From Hyphodiscus hymeniophilus (Eukaryota; Ascomycota; Leotiomycetes; Helotiales; Hyphodiscaceae), in the NCBI GenBank assembly GCA_016508695.1, contig VNKQ01000012.1, positions 1,302,001 through 1,366,000 on the forward strand: a stretch of DNA of 64,000 nt, written 5' to 3'. The position numbers were made by a program, and so were the translations under genes. Under the pieces are notes generated by a model that saw only the letters and a program-made list of their open reading frames with translations, did no database searches and was not told where the DNA came from. This document shows positions 34,602 to 45,342 of the stretch, piece by piece. The first letter of the stretch is position 1. Each line of letters opens with the position of its first letter.

Positions 34602-35393
34602 TTACACTTCCACCTCGACTCTGTGTCCAGTTGATATGCTTTTCTCGGTCAAGTTCCCTTCCTTAGTCTCAGCCCTGGCCTTCCACTTCCGTGCTCTCCT
34701 GATCCGTATCTCTACCTCCTTCATCTCTGCATCAACCGAAGCAATCCTAGGCAACACTTCCACAACTGTCTTGACACTGTCCCTCTGCGCCTCCCTCAAC
34801 GCAGACGGAGTCAGAAACCCGAACATATGTAGCGGATCTTTCCCCCCTTTTGCAATGTTTGCATCCCCCTTGTCTGCAGCTGCGTGTTCTGTCTTCGTCG
34901 ATGGACGGCTATTGATGACCGCACCTATCGCAAAGCATGCCGTACCCGCAGCCGTTGCTATCGTGCTCGGGTTGTTCTGTCTCTCCTTCTCCTTCAAGCT
35001 CCCTGCCTCAGCTGTTGTGCCCCGTTGCACACCATCCAGAGTCTTGCCTTCCACGACATTTTCCTGCGGTGCCAGTACGTCTGTTGTGGGAAGGTCTGTA
35101 GCTGGGACGGTGACATGGCAAACGCGTGTTGCTTGCATGCGAGCGTCGTAGAAGTCGGCTCCATAGCGGACGCCTCTTTCGGCGGAGAAGTTGGCTCGTG
35201 AGATGTTTTGGAAAAGCTGGTGTTGTTCAGTAGCTGATTGAGGATGGGTGAGGGGGGATTGGGTGCTTACGGAAGATTGGATCGAGGAGAGTTGGGAGCG
35301 TAGGGTGGTGTATTGATCGAGAAGGGATAGGTAGTGTTCGAGGAGCTGGTCGATCTCCTCTGATAGAGTTGCAGAGGTGGCCGTCGGCGACAT
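34602..35393 (-). CDS. VMA22: Vma22/CCDC115-like V-ATPase assembly protein
   Basis: An open frame of 263 residues. The N-terminal 45 residues are a helical coiled coil (SEEIDQLLEHYLSLLDQYTTLRSQL). The centre is low-complexity. The C-terminus has KDPLHMFGFLTPSALREAQ, the diagnostic motif of the Vma22/CCDC115 family, followed by a second charged helix. In yeast Vma22 acts in the ER with Vma12 and Vma21 to assemble the Vo sector. Bases 35270-35217 start with a perfect GTAAGC donor and end in CAG. They would remove 54 bases in frame, giving 245 residues and joining SSIQSS to LFQNISRANF. Function by motif only. Confidence 0.75.
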   Translation of the reverse strand: MSPTATSATLSEEIDQLLEHYLSLLDQYTTLRSQLSSIQSSVSTQSPLTHPQSATEQHQLFQNISRANFSAERGVRYGADFYDARMQATRVCHVTVPATDLPTTDVLAPQENVVEGKTLDGVQRGTTAEAGSLKEKERQNNPSTIATAAGTACFAIGAVINSRPSTKTEHAAADKGDANIAKGGKDPLHMFGFLTPSALREAQRDSVKTVVEVLPRIASVDAEMKEVEIRIRRARKWKARAETKEGNLTEKSISTGHRVEVEV

Positions 35394-36330
35394 GCTGGAC
35401 GATTATGTTTAAAAGTGGCTGGAATAGTGACGATGTAGGTGATAGTGAATGCTTTTTCTGTGTAGCTGCAGACACGTCAGGTCGTCATTTGATAGTTGCC
35501 GTTACGTTGCACTACTGTATCCTGGCGACCACGCGAGCTGGAGGGTCATTGATGGTATGGTGTGGTATGGTGGAGTGGAGTTGAGGAGGAATAGATAGGA
35601 TGTTCTAAGTCTCTGGCATTCCCTCTTCGTTCTGGTGCATAACATAAACCCCTCCAAACAGGCCTTCATTCACCGCCTACAGTAATTCCAGCAGCGGGCT
35701 ATCTACTCCTACGCGGTTTCACGAGTCTGTTTTAGAAGTCACAAAGCCGGAAGGAGACTTGGATTCACATTGTCTGAACGAATCGAAACCGGATCGACAG
35801 AACACTCCCGACTCCAGCCATACTGTACTTCTTACAAGCAGCCCTGCCAAGGCTCGACTGCATCCTTGCTACGATCCCTTTTTATTAATTCTCCTGAGGA
35901 GCTCCTCAGACCATCATCCACCATCCACCATCCATCTCCATCACCATCACCAACAACAACAACAACAACCTCACCTCCTTGTTGCTTGCAATCCAGCCCA
36001 CAATCTCCTGGAAATACTCTGTCATCGACTCGCGTGCGCCATATATCCTACAAGCCTACAACCTGGGTAGCTCGCTCATCCATTTCCTTAGCCGCATTCA
36101 AGAGGACGGGCCGGAAAAGGTCAGCTTTATCGACCAAAGGAGCGAAAGCGACAGGGACTCGTGCCAACAAGCAACATCGCAATTCAATTCACAAACCCCA
36201 GCTCACCGACTCCACGCCAGAAAGACTCGGCTCATCGCGACAGATTCCGTGCAAAAAGAGAAGAGGATCAATTGTCTGTCAGCGAGACGGAAAGCATAGC
36301 AATTAGTCGTCACAGGCAGAGAGCGGAATA
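35394..36330. other. Divergent intergenic region and long Cdc42 leader
   Basis: About 0.94 kb between the Vma22-like and Cdc42 start codons. The right 500 bases are rich in CCA, CAA and pyrimidines, as in the long 5' leaders of fungal GTPase genes. Open frames there are compositional. Confidence 0.45.
35907..35970 (+). repeat. CCATC/CAACAA low-complexity tract in the leader
   Basis: Short direct repeats of CCATC and CAC-rich units followed by (CAA)6. It is probably transcribed as part of the Cdc42 5' leader; unstructured CA-rich leaders are common in fungi. Confidence 0.6.
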
Positions 36331-37196
36331 ATGGTCGTCGCAACGATAAAGTCTGTCCACCCTCCTATCGGCCTGCAGATGCTTGGAATGGCGCATCATG
36401 CTTGCATGGGCGGATAATGAGCTTGGCTTCCACGTTTCGAGGAAGAAATGCTAACGATGATGTTATAGATGCGTGGTTGTTGGTGACGGTGCTGTCGGCA
36501 AGACTTGTTTGCTTATCAGCTACACGACAAACAAATTCCCCTCTGAATACGTCCCTACTGTCTTTGACAACTATGCAGTCACTGTTATGTCAGTCTCACA
36601 CATTCGATCCCCCCTCCCCCCTATCTCGAAGTACATATTTTGCCGGCTGAAGATGCATATGCTCTACTCCTCAAATTCCGTTCTGATATGATTACAGGAT
36701 CGGAGACGAACCATACACACTCGGACTCTTCGATACAGCAGGACAAGAAGATTACGACCGCCTACGTCCCCTCTCCTACCCCCAAACCGATGTCTTCCTC
36801 GTCTGCTTTTCTGTCACCTCCCCCGCCTCCTTCGAGAATGTCCGCGAGAAATGGTTCCCAGAAGTACACCACCACTGCCCTGGCGTGCCATGCCTGATCG
36901 TCGGCACACAGACCGATTTAAGAGATGACCCCAGTGTAAGAGAAAAGCTGGGCAAGCAGAAGATGAGTCCTGTCAAGAAGGAAGATGGAGAGCGGATGGC
37001 GAAGGAGCTGGGTGCTGTCAAATATGTGGAGTGCAGTGCGCTTACGCAATATAAGCTGAAGGATGTGTTTGATGAGGTGAGTCTGCATATATGGAGGGGG
37101 ATAGGACAGGGACTGATATTGGAATGACAGGCAATCGTAGCAGCTTTGGAACCTCCAGCGCCCAAGAAGAAGCACCGAAGCTGTTTAATTCTATAA
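36331..37196 (+). CDS. CDC42: Rho-family small GTPase Cdc42
   Basis: Four exons (36331-36350, 36469-36588, 36698-37076, 37131-37196) encode 194 residues. The P-loop GDGAVGKTC, switch I YVPTVFDNYAV, switch II DTAGQEDYDRLRP, the base-binding TQTD and ECSAL motifs are all present. The insert and TQYKLKDVFDE match Cdc42 rather than Rac or Rho. The C-terminus PKKKHRSCLIL is a polybasic region plus CAAX box for geranylgeranylation and membrane binding. It controls cell polarity, hyphal growth and septation. Exon 1 is only 20 bases and its donor (GTCTGT) is weak, and exon 2 ends at GTCAGT. Confidence 0.97.
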
Positions 37197-38017
37197 CGCT
37201 CACGAATAGAGTTTGGTTCCCTTCTTCATCTTTCGAATAGGTCCGGTCCCCTTCGAAAGCAGCGATTCAAGGATAAGGCATGTTTTCGTGTGGTGTCCGG
37301 CATCTCATTCGATTCAATCCATGCAATTTCACCAGTCATCCAGCTGGGTTATCAAGAAGGAAAGGATGGCAAAGAAAGAAACGAGAGAAGCGAATGAGGA
37401 TATTGCACGCCTAGGACGGTGAAACTTCGTTCTCATATTGGTCAAGGCGCTGGGGAGCTTAGCGATTGACTTGTCTTGACTTGGTTTGATTATTTTTGTA
37501 TCGTATACAGGTCATATGGCACTTGATTCCTGCGTGCGTGCCAATTGAATTGGGATTTCCATTTGTTATACAGCATGTAAGGTGTACATGCAATATAAAG
37601 ATCTCATCCGATGCCAACCTGTGCGACTCGGACAAAATGGGCTAAGACTCCGGAGACATCCAGAAACGATGATTGCAGCAATTGGTCAGTCCCAGCACTC
37701 TCAACATTGAACTAATGATCCTTCTCTAGCTAATAGAACGAATTTCGACCATTAATCAAGAAGTGATGTCTGACACATAACAATTACACAGGAACCAGCC
37801 CTGTCGGATCCAGTCTCCTCTTGCGTTGAAGTCGCCAAAAGTGGGTGGTGACCCGCCCATCAGGCGGGTTTGATTGTGGACCCTGATAAGTCACCATTCC
37901 TACGTTCTTTTACTCACAACGTCAACAAAACCCCATATCCTCACCAACACCTAAGCCAAATCCTCATTCCTCCACAACATCTGAAAAATCTGGGCAGAGC
38001 CAAGTTCCTCAAGAACG
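37197..38017. other. Intergenic, no gene recognised
   Basis: About 0.8 kb between two plus-strand genes, holding the Cdc42 3' untranslated region and the ureohydrolase promoter. No gene seen. Confidence 0.5.
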
Positions 38018-39628
38018 ATGAAGGCCAACTCGGCGCTCCTGCTCGTGGCAGGCATCTGCGATGTGCTTGTAGCGGGGCATTCTCACCACGGCGGCGGGGA
38101 GGAAGGGGCAAACCAAGTGCCGCTGCATGAGCAGGATTTCGTGCAGGATGGTCCGGAGGAGCTGGAGCGGAAATGGAGTTTTGAGGTTAGTCTTATCTGT
38201 TGCTTGGTGCTTTTGTGAAAGTCTTCAATTGAAGATTAAGGTCACGTGTGCCAATTTGATCTATTATTTCTCTTTCGTGTTTGAACTTGCCGTAAGGTCT
38301 GAATGAGAAATCGGGTCTGAGATGGGATGGAAATGATAAGGAGATCGTTCGGACGGGTTCTGAGCATCAGATGATAATGAGAAGAGGCTGATTAAAGACA
38401 GTGGGGGTTTTCGGGAGTTTCTACTTTCGCACATCTGCCACATACGAAATGTCTGACGACGATGGATACTTTGTTCGATATTGCAATACTTGGAGTTCCG
38501 TTTGATACAGCTGTTAGCTACAGGCCTGGTATGTGGTTTACCAACTCTTTCTTTTGGTGACTTCCATGTGCTACATCCAGATTGAATTCCTTCCTTCGTT
38601 CAACAGATAATCAGGGGATACTGAAGCCACAGAACTGCGTATTTCTTTCGACGCTACTTTGCTGATATCATCCAGGGGCACGATTTGGTCCTCGCGCCAT
38701 TCGTGCAGCTTCAGCGCGGCAAACCTCCTTCCGCGGCTTTAATCCCCGTGCAGGAATGAACCCTTACACATCGTGGGCTTCTATCCTCGACTGCGGCGAC
38801 ATCCCCGTAACACCACTCGATAACGCAGTCGCCTTAACCCAAATGACATCCGCCTACCTAGAGCTCGGGCATCGTGTCCCATGCTCTTCCACTTTACGCC
38901 ACCCCAAGATCATCTCCCTTGGTGGAGACCACTCCTTAGCCCTCGCTGCAATAAGGGGCTTGAGTAAGGTATATGGAGGCCCCGTAGCGGTGCTTCATTT
39001 CGATGCCCATCTCGATACGTGGCATCCTTCGAAATATCCGAGTCCGTGGCCCAGCGAGCAGGCGCAGTTCAATCACGGGAGCATGTTCTGGATCGCCTCG
39101 AACGAGGGGTTGATTCTGAACGGCTCTTCAGTCCACGCTGGCCTCCGCACCCGTCTGTCTGGGGATGATTGGGATGACTACGCGGACGACGAAAGACAAG
39201 GCTTCTTGCGGATCTCAGCGGACGATATCGACGACATGGGCGGACCTAAGGGCGTCATCGAAGCTATCATGGAGAGAATCGGAACAGAGACCCCTGTGTA
39301 TCTGTCCGTCGATATCGATGTCCTGGATCCTGGGTTGGCGCCTGGCACGGGAACCCCTGAAGCGGGAGGTTGGACGAGTAGAGAGTTGATCCGGATACTG
39401 AGGGGTATCGAGGGACTGAATGTAGTGGGTGCTGATGTGGTGGAGGTTGCCCCCGCGTACGATGGGGTTGGAGAGCAGACTGCGCTGGCGGGAGCGCAGG
39501 TTGCTTATGAGATTTTGACGAGTATGGTTAAGAGAGGTCTCAGCGATATGGGGAAGATTGCTGAGGTTCCGGGTAGAGATGGGAAGGGTGGGAATATTGA
39601 GAAGCAGACAGGACGGGACGAATTATGA
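38018..39628 (+). CDS. Secreted agmatinase-like ureohydrolase
   Basis: Three exons (38018-38185, 38402-38528, 38676-39628) encode 415 residues. The first exon gives a signal peptide (MKANSALLLVAGICDVLVAG) and a His/Glu-rich segment. The ureohydrolase core has the dimanganese-site motifs: SLGGDHSL, LHFDAHLDTW (DAHxD) and SVDIDVLDPG (SxDxDxxDP). GARFGPRAIR at the start of exon 3 is also conserved. The family includes arginase, agmatinase, guanidinobutyrase and formiminoglutamase. Overall pattern is nearest agmatinase. Export suggests use of external guanidino compounds as a nitrogen source, which is inference. Confidence 0.9.
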
Positions 39629-40072
39629 AACGCACGAAACTTACCTGAAGATATTCTGTAATATATGGCATAGATGGCATGTGTGACCGAGCTAATCCTT
39701 GAATGTGCAGTTGGTCTGGTCGGCTGGGAGTCTCATTGTGATGGTTGGCACTTGGTGGATCTGAATCCTCTCGAGTTAATGTAGACTGAAATATATCTAA
39801 GTAGTCCGAAACATATTGAGAGCTATTTTAGGATTCTCTGATTTCGTACTTATCGTTCCAATACAGCTCGGGCCGCCATCACCTCCACGATCAATAATAA
39901 CGGTTCCACCTTAAGACCGGGTTGGAGAGCCTCTCGCTTACTGTGCTGTACAGATACAGTATTTGAGCCACACGGTACCCCCTCCTTTTCCCCCACTTCC
40001 AGTTCCACTTCCTCTTCGACTAATCTCTCTGTTCTTTTCGACCCTTCGGAAGATATTGTTCACGAAAACAAG
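39629..40072. other. Intergenic, no gene recognised
   Basis: About 440 bases holding the ureohydrolase 3' end and the promoter of the dienelactone hydrolase; a CT-rich tract occurs just before the ATG. Confidence 0.5.
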
Positions 40073-40907
40073 ATGGCACCGCCAGCAGATTCGTATTTAG
40101 CGATTCCTCCTGGCGATCACTGCTTGTCAGGAAATCTCCACACTGGTGAGACGCGAGGAAAGGTAGAAACCATCGAAGATGCGCCAACATACATAACCAG
40201 CCCTCACCCAGGAAAGGGCAATGGGAACATACTGTTTTACTATCCAGATGTCCATGGCTTCTACAACAACGCCATGCTGTTAATGGATGCTTTCGCTGAT
40301 GCAGGCTATACCGTATTTGGTATTGATTATTTCAGAGATGTGAAGAAATCCGTCGACCCTCATCCACTCATCTGATCGAATGCAGGACCCCGTCTGGAAA
40401 CACCGAAAAGACAACAACGACAAGACCACAGACCCGGACTTCGACTTCGCAGCCTGGAGAGACAAGCACTCCAGCTTCGCCCGAGCTACGGTGCCAAAAT
40501 GGACAAAGGCCATCGCTGCGACGTACGGCAAAGAGAGCACCAAGTATTGCTGCGCGGGCTACTGTTTCGGCGCACCGTATGTTCTCAACTCCTTGACAGC
40601 GGACGGCTTCATCTCCGCAGGTGCCTTTGCGCACCCAGGCGCCCTTACGGACGAGCAGTTCCAGAACCTCGCGAAGCCGGTGCTGCTCTCCTGCGCGGAG
40701 AACGACCATGCCTTCCCGGTCGAGAAGAGGCAGAGGGCGCAGAAGATCCTGCAGGAGGGCGGGAAAAAGTACCAGTTTCAACTATTCCAGGGCGTTAGCC
40801 ATGGTTTTGCCGTGCGCTGCAATCTGGATGATCCGTATGAACGCTATGTCAAGGAGCAGAGTTATAGGGGAATCGTTGAGTGGTTTAATTTCTGGTTGTC
40901 ACAGTAA
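40073..40907 (+). CDS. Dienelactone hydrolase family protein
   Basis: Two exons (40073-40339, 40386-40907) with a 46-base phase-0 intron give 262 residues. The alpha/beta hydrolase triad is visible: nucleophile Cys in AGYCFGAPY, Asp in SCAENDHAF, His in GVSHGF. The N-terminal CLSGNLHTGE and YYPDVHGF are typical of fungal members. Dienelactone hydrolases open lactone intermediates of aromatic breakdown, but many fungal members are uncharacterised. It precedes a block of other small-molecule enzymes. No signal peptide, so probably cytosolic. Confidence 0.92.
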
Positions 40908-41178
40908 TTTTTCAATTTGACCTGCTTCGTATAGTCCGTTTCGTGTTGAGTTCTGTTTCCGAAATTTGGGACAAGTATGTCTTCTAGTTCTGGGGCTCGG
41001 TGAGGGATTGCTTTCTATTGAAAACTGGACGATCCCGTTCACCTGCTTCATGCCTTGAAAACTTTCAAGGCCTCTACTAGCTGTCATGGTGAGTTTAAAG
41101 TCTTATCTCATCTTAAGAAACCCACAGAAACTGCTAGAGAGTTTCAGTCTATATGACATGGCAAGCCAAAGTTGACGG

Positions 41179-42839
41179 CTAAATAAAGGCCAGAAGATCT
41201 TTCTTATCATTCCCCACAACCACCCACTCATCATCCGCCATAATGTCTTCACTATTACCCCCATCTTTCCCGGGCTCAGGATACTTTCTAATATTTTCCA
41301 GAGCCCACCGGACTTCCTTCCCCAACACCGGCGGGATTCTGCCCTCGCCACTCAACAGAGGAAGTCCCGCAATACGATACAGCTCCTCCAACCATTCCCA
41401 CGTCTCGCCCGTTTCCCACTCAATGTCGTGGAATTTCTTACCCTCCCTACTACACCTCTCCTCACGCTCGCTCTCCCATCTAATCATATCCTCCTTCCCT
41501 TTCCTCACCAGCCTCCCTCCATCACGACCAGAGAATATCCTCGCAAGTGCAGTGGCTTGGTACTCGAAGCTCCGGAACGTCAGGACCCGCGGCATACCGA
41601 CGATTGCGAGCGTCGTGGGGAAGTCCCGGAAGAACGTGTGCAGATACGTGTGGTTGAGCTTGTTAGCCTCGTAATCATACAGTGGCCCCCCGTTCTTCTT
41701 GGCGTTCCAGAATGGGTACGATGCCTTGTAGCCTGTGCAGTAGACGACCGAGTCGACGTCGTCGAGATGAGTATCATCTTCAAACACGATCCTTCCACTG
41801 GGTAGGAATTCCTTGATGATAGCCTTCCAGGCTATACCGGGAGGAGGCTCAGGCCCGTCCCAGCGTGAGCGCGAACGGCGGGATTGGTAGACGGGGAGAT
41901 GGGCTGCCTGCACGAGCTCCGCGGTCACATCGTGCCCCGAAGCCGAGTTGCCTACGACGAGGACCTTCTTGCTGCAGAAAGTGAACGGAGAGCGGTATGT
42001 TTTTGAATGCGTGACTCGGTTAGGGAACAGTGACATGTACTCGGCCAAACCTTTGACTTCAGGGATGAAGGGGATGGAATAGTGGCCGTTGGCCAGTACG
42101 ACAGCGTCGAAGATCTCCTCCCACCAAGTGTCGCGATTCTGGACGGGATCGTGCTTCCTCAGCGTCAGCTTCCATCGCTCTGATCCGGAATTGGGCGATG
42201 GGACGAGCGTCAGATCCTCAACTGTGGTATTGAGACTGAGGTGAGCATCCACTTTGTGGTATGCGAAATACAGCTCGACGTACTGCCGCGCTATGTGATG
42301 AGGGACAAATGGACCATAGGGAAAGGGTATATCTGAGAATGACATCGCTATGGATGGGACGTTCGTTCTGCTTTTGTCAGCGGGATGCCAAGTCCCGGCG
42401 TGTCGGCTAGAAAGGGGTGTCTCACGTGAGCGAGTCGTAGATGGGCGTCTGGGCATATCTTTCCTGGTGGTTCGGCGATGTCGTCTTAGGGAGATCACTT
42501 GGAATCGCCAATCGAGGGTCCGTATCTCGTGGAAGACTGCCGGGCTGGAGAGGAAGCTTGGGTGGGGTTGAAGGGTCATAGATCCTATTTCCTCGTCAAG
42601 TCTCCGCCGAGATGGGAAGGAAATGGGGGACGAGAGGTAGTAAGTACCACGTTCCACCGGGACTTTCCCGGCGCTCAAAAACCCGGATCTTCTTGAAATA
42701 CTTTTCCGCTTCAAATGCTGCCGCAGCCACTGCTCCTACGCTATCTTAGTCAATGTCAACGTGGGGAGAGGCTGAATAATCTACCTGCAGCGCCCGCGCC
42801 GATGATTGCTACGGACCTGGATCGAAGGTCGTCACACAT
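41179..42839 (-). CDS. Flavin-containing monooxygenase (FMO type)
   Basis: Four exons (42839-42785, 42735-42648, 42584-42426, 42367-41179) give 496 residues with matching phases. Exon 1 ends in the FAD motif VAIIGAGAAG and exon 2 continues FERRESPGGTW. Exons 3-4 join at YDSLTTNVPSIAMSFSDIPFPYGPF, a strong FMO-family block. The NADPH site is VLVVGNSASGHDV. VVYCTGYKASYPFW is the late conserved region. FMOs oxygenate N, S or other nucleophilic groups of small molecules. The substrate cannot be inferred. It is convergent with the dienelactone hydrolase gene (271 bases apart). Confidence 0.93.
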
Positions 42840-43404
42840 GATGAAGAGTAGTTCGATATCTACTGAAACTCCTATTGCTAAATCCACGTAGTGATATAAC
42901 ATGAGATGAATACAACATCAAACATACCTCTTACCAATCCTGACGTCTCCAGGTGGGGGTTTTTGAATTCGTAATTCTCACATGATATTCGCAATATGAC
43001 GGTCACGTGTGAGATAGGGGCACATCGCTTACAGTGTTGGGCGTTTGCATCGGTAAGTTCAGGAAGAGAAAGGAATTTGTATATCGAACAAAAGAAAGTT
43101 TCGACTTCCATTAGACTGCAATAATATAATAGAAACCAGTTCAGTAGTCCGCTGCCCGTTTCTATTGTCCAAGACTCTGTACTGTGATTAGCTGAATTTC
43201 CTTTCCTAATAGAGAAAGGGACAGCCGAGTCCTCGGGCTTACGGACGGACCCAGGCGATAATAAGCCTGTGGGCCATAGTGCGTAACTTTGAATACTTAG
43301 TAGTTAGAGGCCAAACTGCAAAACATAGCAATGTAATAGCTGAGAGGTAAAATGTTAGGTAGGAATGATTGCACCAATCACCACAGACCAGGGCTTTCAA
43401 TTTA
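42840..43404. other. Intergenic, no gene recognised
   Basis: About 560 bases between the FMO start and the 3' end of the hydrolase frame. It contains the FMO promoter; a CACGTG box is within GGTCACGTGTGA near 43000. Confidence 0.5.
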
Positions 43405-44736
43405 CTAACCAGTCGGCTTGACTGTGTCTGTGGTTATTTTGAGATGCAAACTTTGGAGGCGGCACTTTATTTTGGTTAGCAAGTCATGTTTCCAATTTGA
43501 CTTTGCTGCTCGGGTCAAGCCAGACACCACCACAAAACATCCACAAGCCATTGTTCGACCTCCTGGTCTCCAGATCCTACCCCACAAATCGTCGACACTT
43601 GATGATGGGCACGTCAGTATTGTCCTGATGAAGTGTATTTCGAGTAGCCGATAAAGTTTTTGTCCAGTATGGGAGAACATTCGGAGCATGAAAGGTACAT
43701 GACCAGAGACTTTAGAAAGGGTAGTTGGGATTGGGAAGTATAATGAATAGGTGAAACCATCATTCTTACTGTGATTATGTCCTTTCCCAGACACTTCCGT
43801 CATCTCTCCTTGCCCACCCTTCTCTACCCAGGCATCCCAGAACCTCTTTTGCGGGTCGATAGCTCCAAAGTGGTCCCTTCTAGCATGCAAGCACAACAAC
43901 AACGGTAAAGTCTTCGCACCGCCACCCTTTAGAATTTTTGCGAGGCCAGTTGGACATCGCTCTTCAATTAACCCAAATCCTCCGAAATACCTGGACCAGG
44001 CAAATTTTCTCTGTTCTCGGGAGTGGATGTAATCAAACGTGGCACTCAATGTGATGATTTTCTTCAACTTTCTCAGAAGTTCAGGATGGGATGGGACATA
44101 TTGAGGAAGCAGAACGCTTGTTGCTAGGTGGTTTGCTCCCGCACTATGGCCCATCGCGAATATTGTCTCCGTATCGGCAATGTCTGAGAGGTTCTCTGCA
44201 GCCCATTTCAGGGACAGCGTGACATCTTCGGCTCCCGATGGCCACACAGCATCGCACTCTGGTTTGAAGTCGTATTTTGGCTCAGGGTCCATGTTCACAA
44301 GACGGTAGTCTGGAATGACAGTCACGAAGCCCTGACTTGCAACGAAGGTGCCGATATTTTGGTGGTAAAGGTGATCAAGTGCATCCACATTGACTCTGGT
44401 ATCCTGTTTTACTTCGGATTCGAGCAAGGCGAGGAGGTCAGGTAGATATACATTCCCAGCCTCAGGGTTGAGTGACATTTGACGACGTCCGGACATGTAT
44501 CCTCCTCCATAGTAAAACACGAACACGGGAGGTTTGATATGAGATCCGGCGGGCTTAGTACTTGGCGGAGGAGTATAAACATCCAATTGCTGCGATTCAA
44601 ATGACCCGTATTGATGTGTTTGAACCTTGGAATTCTGTATCAGCGGATTGCGGAGAAGTTGAGGGATGAAATGGACGTAGGTAGGTGTGCTGATGTCTGG
44701 AAGCTCCGTGCCTTGTATCTTTGCGAGGACATCCAT
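43405..44736 (-). CDS. Alpha/beta hydrolase (esterase/lipase type)
   Basis: A long open frame of about 443 residues from the ATG at 44736; the extension to 44742 begins with TTG. The oxyanion motif is FYYGGGYMSG and the nucleophile elbow MGHSAGANH, with DYRLV between. The Asp is likely in LCLHARRDHFGAI and the His in GKGHNHS. It belongs to the HGG-type carboxylesterase/lipase group used on small esters. After the catalytic His the frame runs on for about 120 residues of atypical, Cys/Arg-rich sequence. A GTAAGA donor at 43769 and AG at 43710 would remove 60 bases in frame, giving HNHIS as in relatives. The true C-terminus is probably shorter. No signal peptide is seen. Confidence 0.78.
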   Translation of the reverse strand: MDVLAKIQGTELPDISTPTYVHFIPQLLRNPLIQNSKVQTHQYGSFESQQLDVYTPPPSTKPAGSHIKPPVFVFYYGGGYMSGRRQMSLNPEAGNVYLPDLLALLESEVKQDTRVNVDALDHLYHQNIGTFVASQGFVTVIPDYRLVNMDPEPKYDFKPECDAVWPSGAEDVTLSLKWAAENLSDIADTETIFAMGHSAGANHLATSVLLPQYVPSHPELLRKLKKIITLSATFDYIHSREQRKFAWSRYFGGFGLIEERCPTGLAKILKGGGAKTLPLLLCLHARRDHFGAIDPQKRFWDAWVEKGGQGEMTEVSGKGHNHSKNDGFTYSLYFPIPTTLSKVSGHVPFMLRMFSHTGQKLYRLLEIHFIRTILTCPSSSVDDLWGRIWRPGGRTMACGCFVVVSGLTRAAKSNWKHDLLTKIKCRLQSLHLKITTDTVKPTG

Positions 44737-45342
44737 GATCAAATAGGATAGGCTTATTATTCCACATGAACGAAGTCCCCAAGACTGTGGTACTGTATCA
44801 TGATCAAAGTTCGGACTGGAAGGAGAAAGGGAAGAGAAGAGGAAGTAGGTACAAGTACATGTCAGCCCGCTTTACCCCACTGCCGGAAGCGACGATGCGG
44901 GGCAGTTTGCCCCTTTTCAATCAATTCTCCCCGAAGCTCGACACTGCTCATGAGACTCATCTTTCGAAGCGTACGTACAGTATATAGTCCCAAGAGGTGG
45001 GAACAGTCAGCTGAGTCAACATAAACAGCTATCCGTTTCGCCCGAGGGGCAGACTGGAGCCGGGACGGGACGTCCAGAAAGCTTCTGCCCCTGCAACTTT
45101 GCCTCAATATATACAGTATCCCGTCCGTACATACGGCACGTCGCCTCTTTAGAACTAGTTGCGGCGGAACTGCTGACATGAAGTTGCGGTCAAAATCCTA
45201 ACCATGTCCTTGGGAAGCCCAGTTATAAGGAATTGGAAATATTCGACCCAGCTCTACCCGTTACTTCCGGCTATCGGAATTATCAATTTCACTTTCGTCC
45301 TCGTCCTCGTCCTCGTCCTACAGCCTCTCCCAGTGGCCGAGC
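44737..45342. promoter_or_regulatory. Divergent promoter region, hydrolase / carboxylesterase
   Basis: About 600 bases between the two start codons, so both esterase-type genes may be co-controlled from here. A short TCGTCC repeat sits just before the carboxylesterase ATG. Confidence 0.45.
45295..45318 (+). repeat. TCGTCC hexanucleotide repeat (4 copies) in leader
   Basis: Four perfect copies of TCGTCC ending 24 bases before the ATG of the carboxylesterase, in its presumed 5' leader. Confidence 0.85.

Noticed and set aside
35759..36306. Overlapping plus-strand frames before Cdc42
   Set aside because: Pro/His/Ser-rich products of CCA and CAA repeats in the 5' leader; different frames are equally open.
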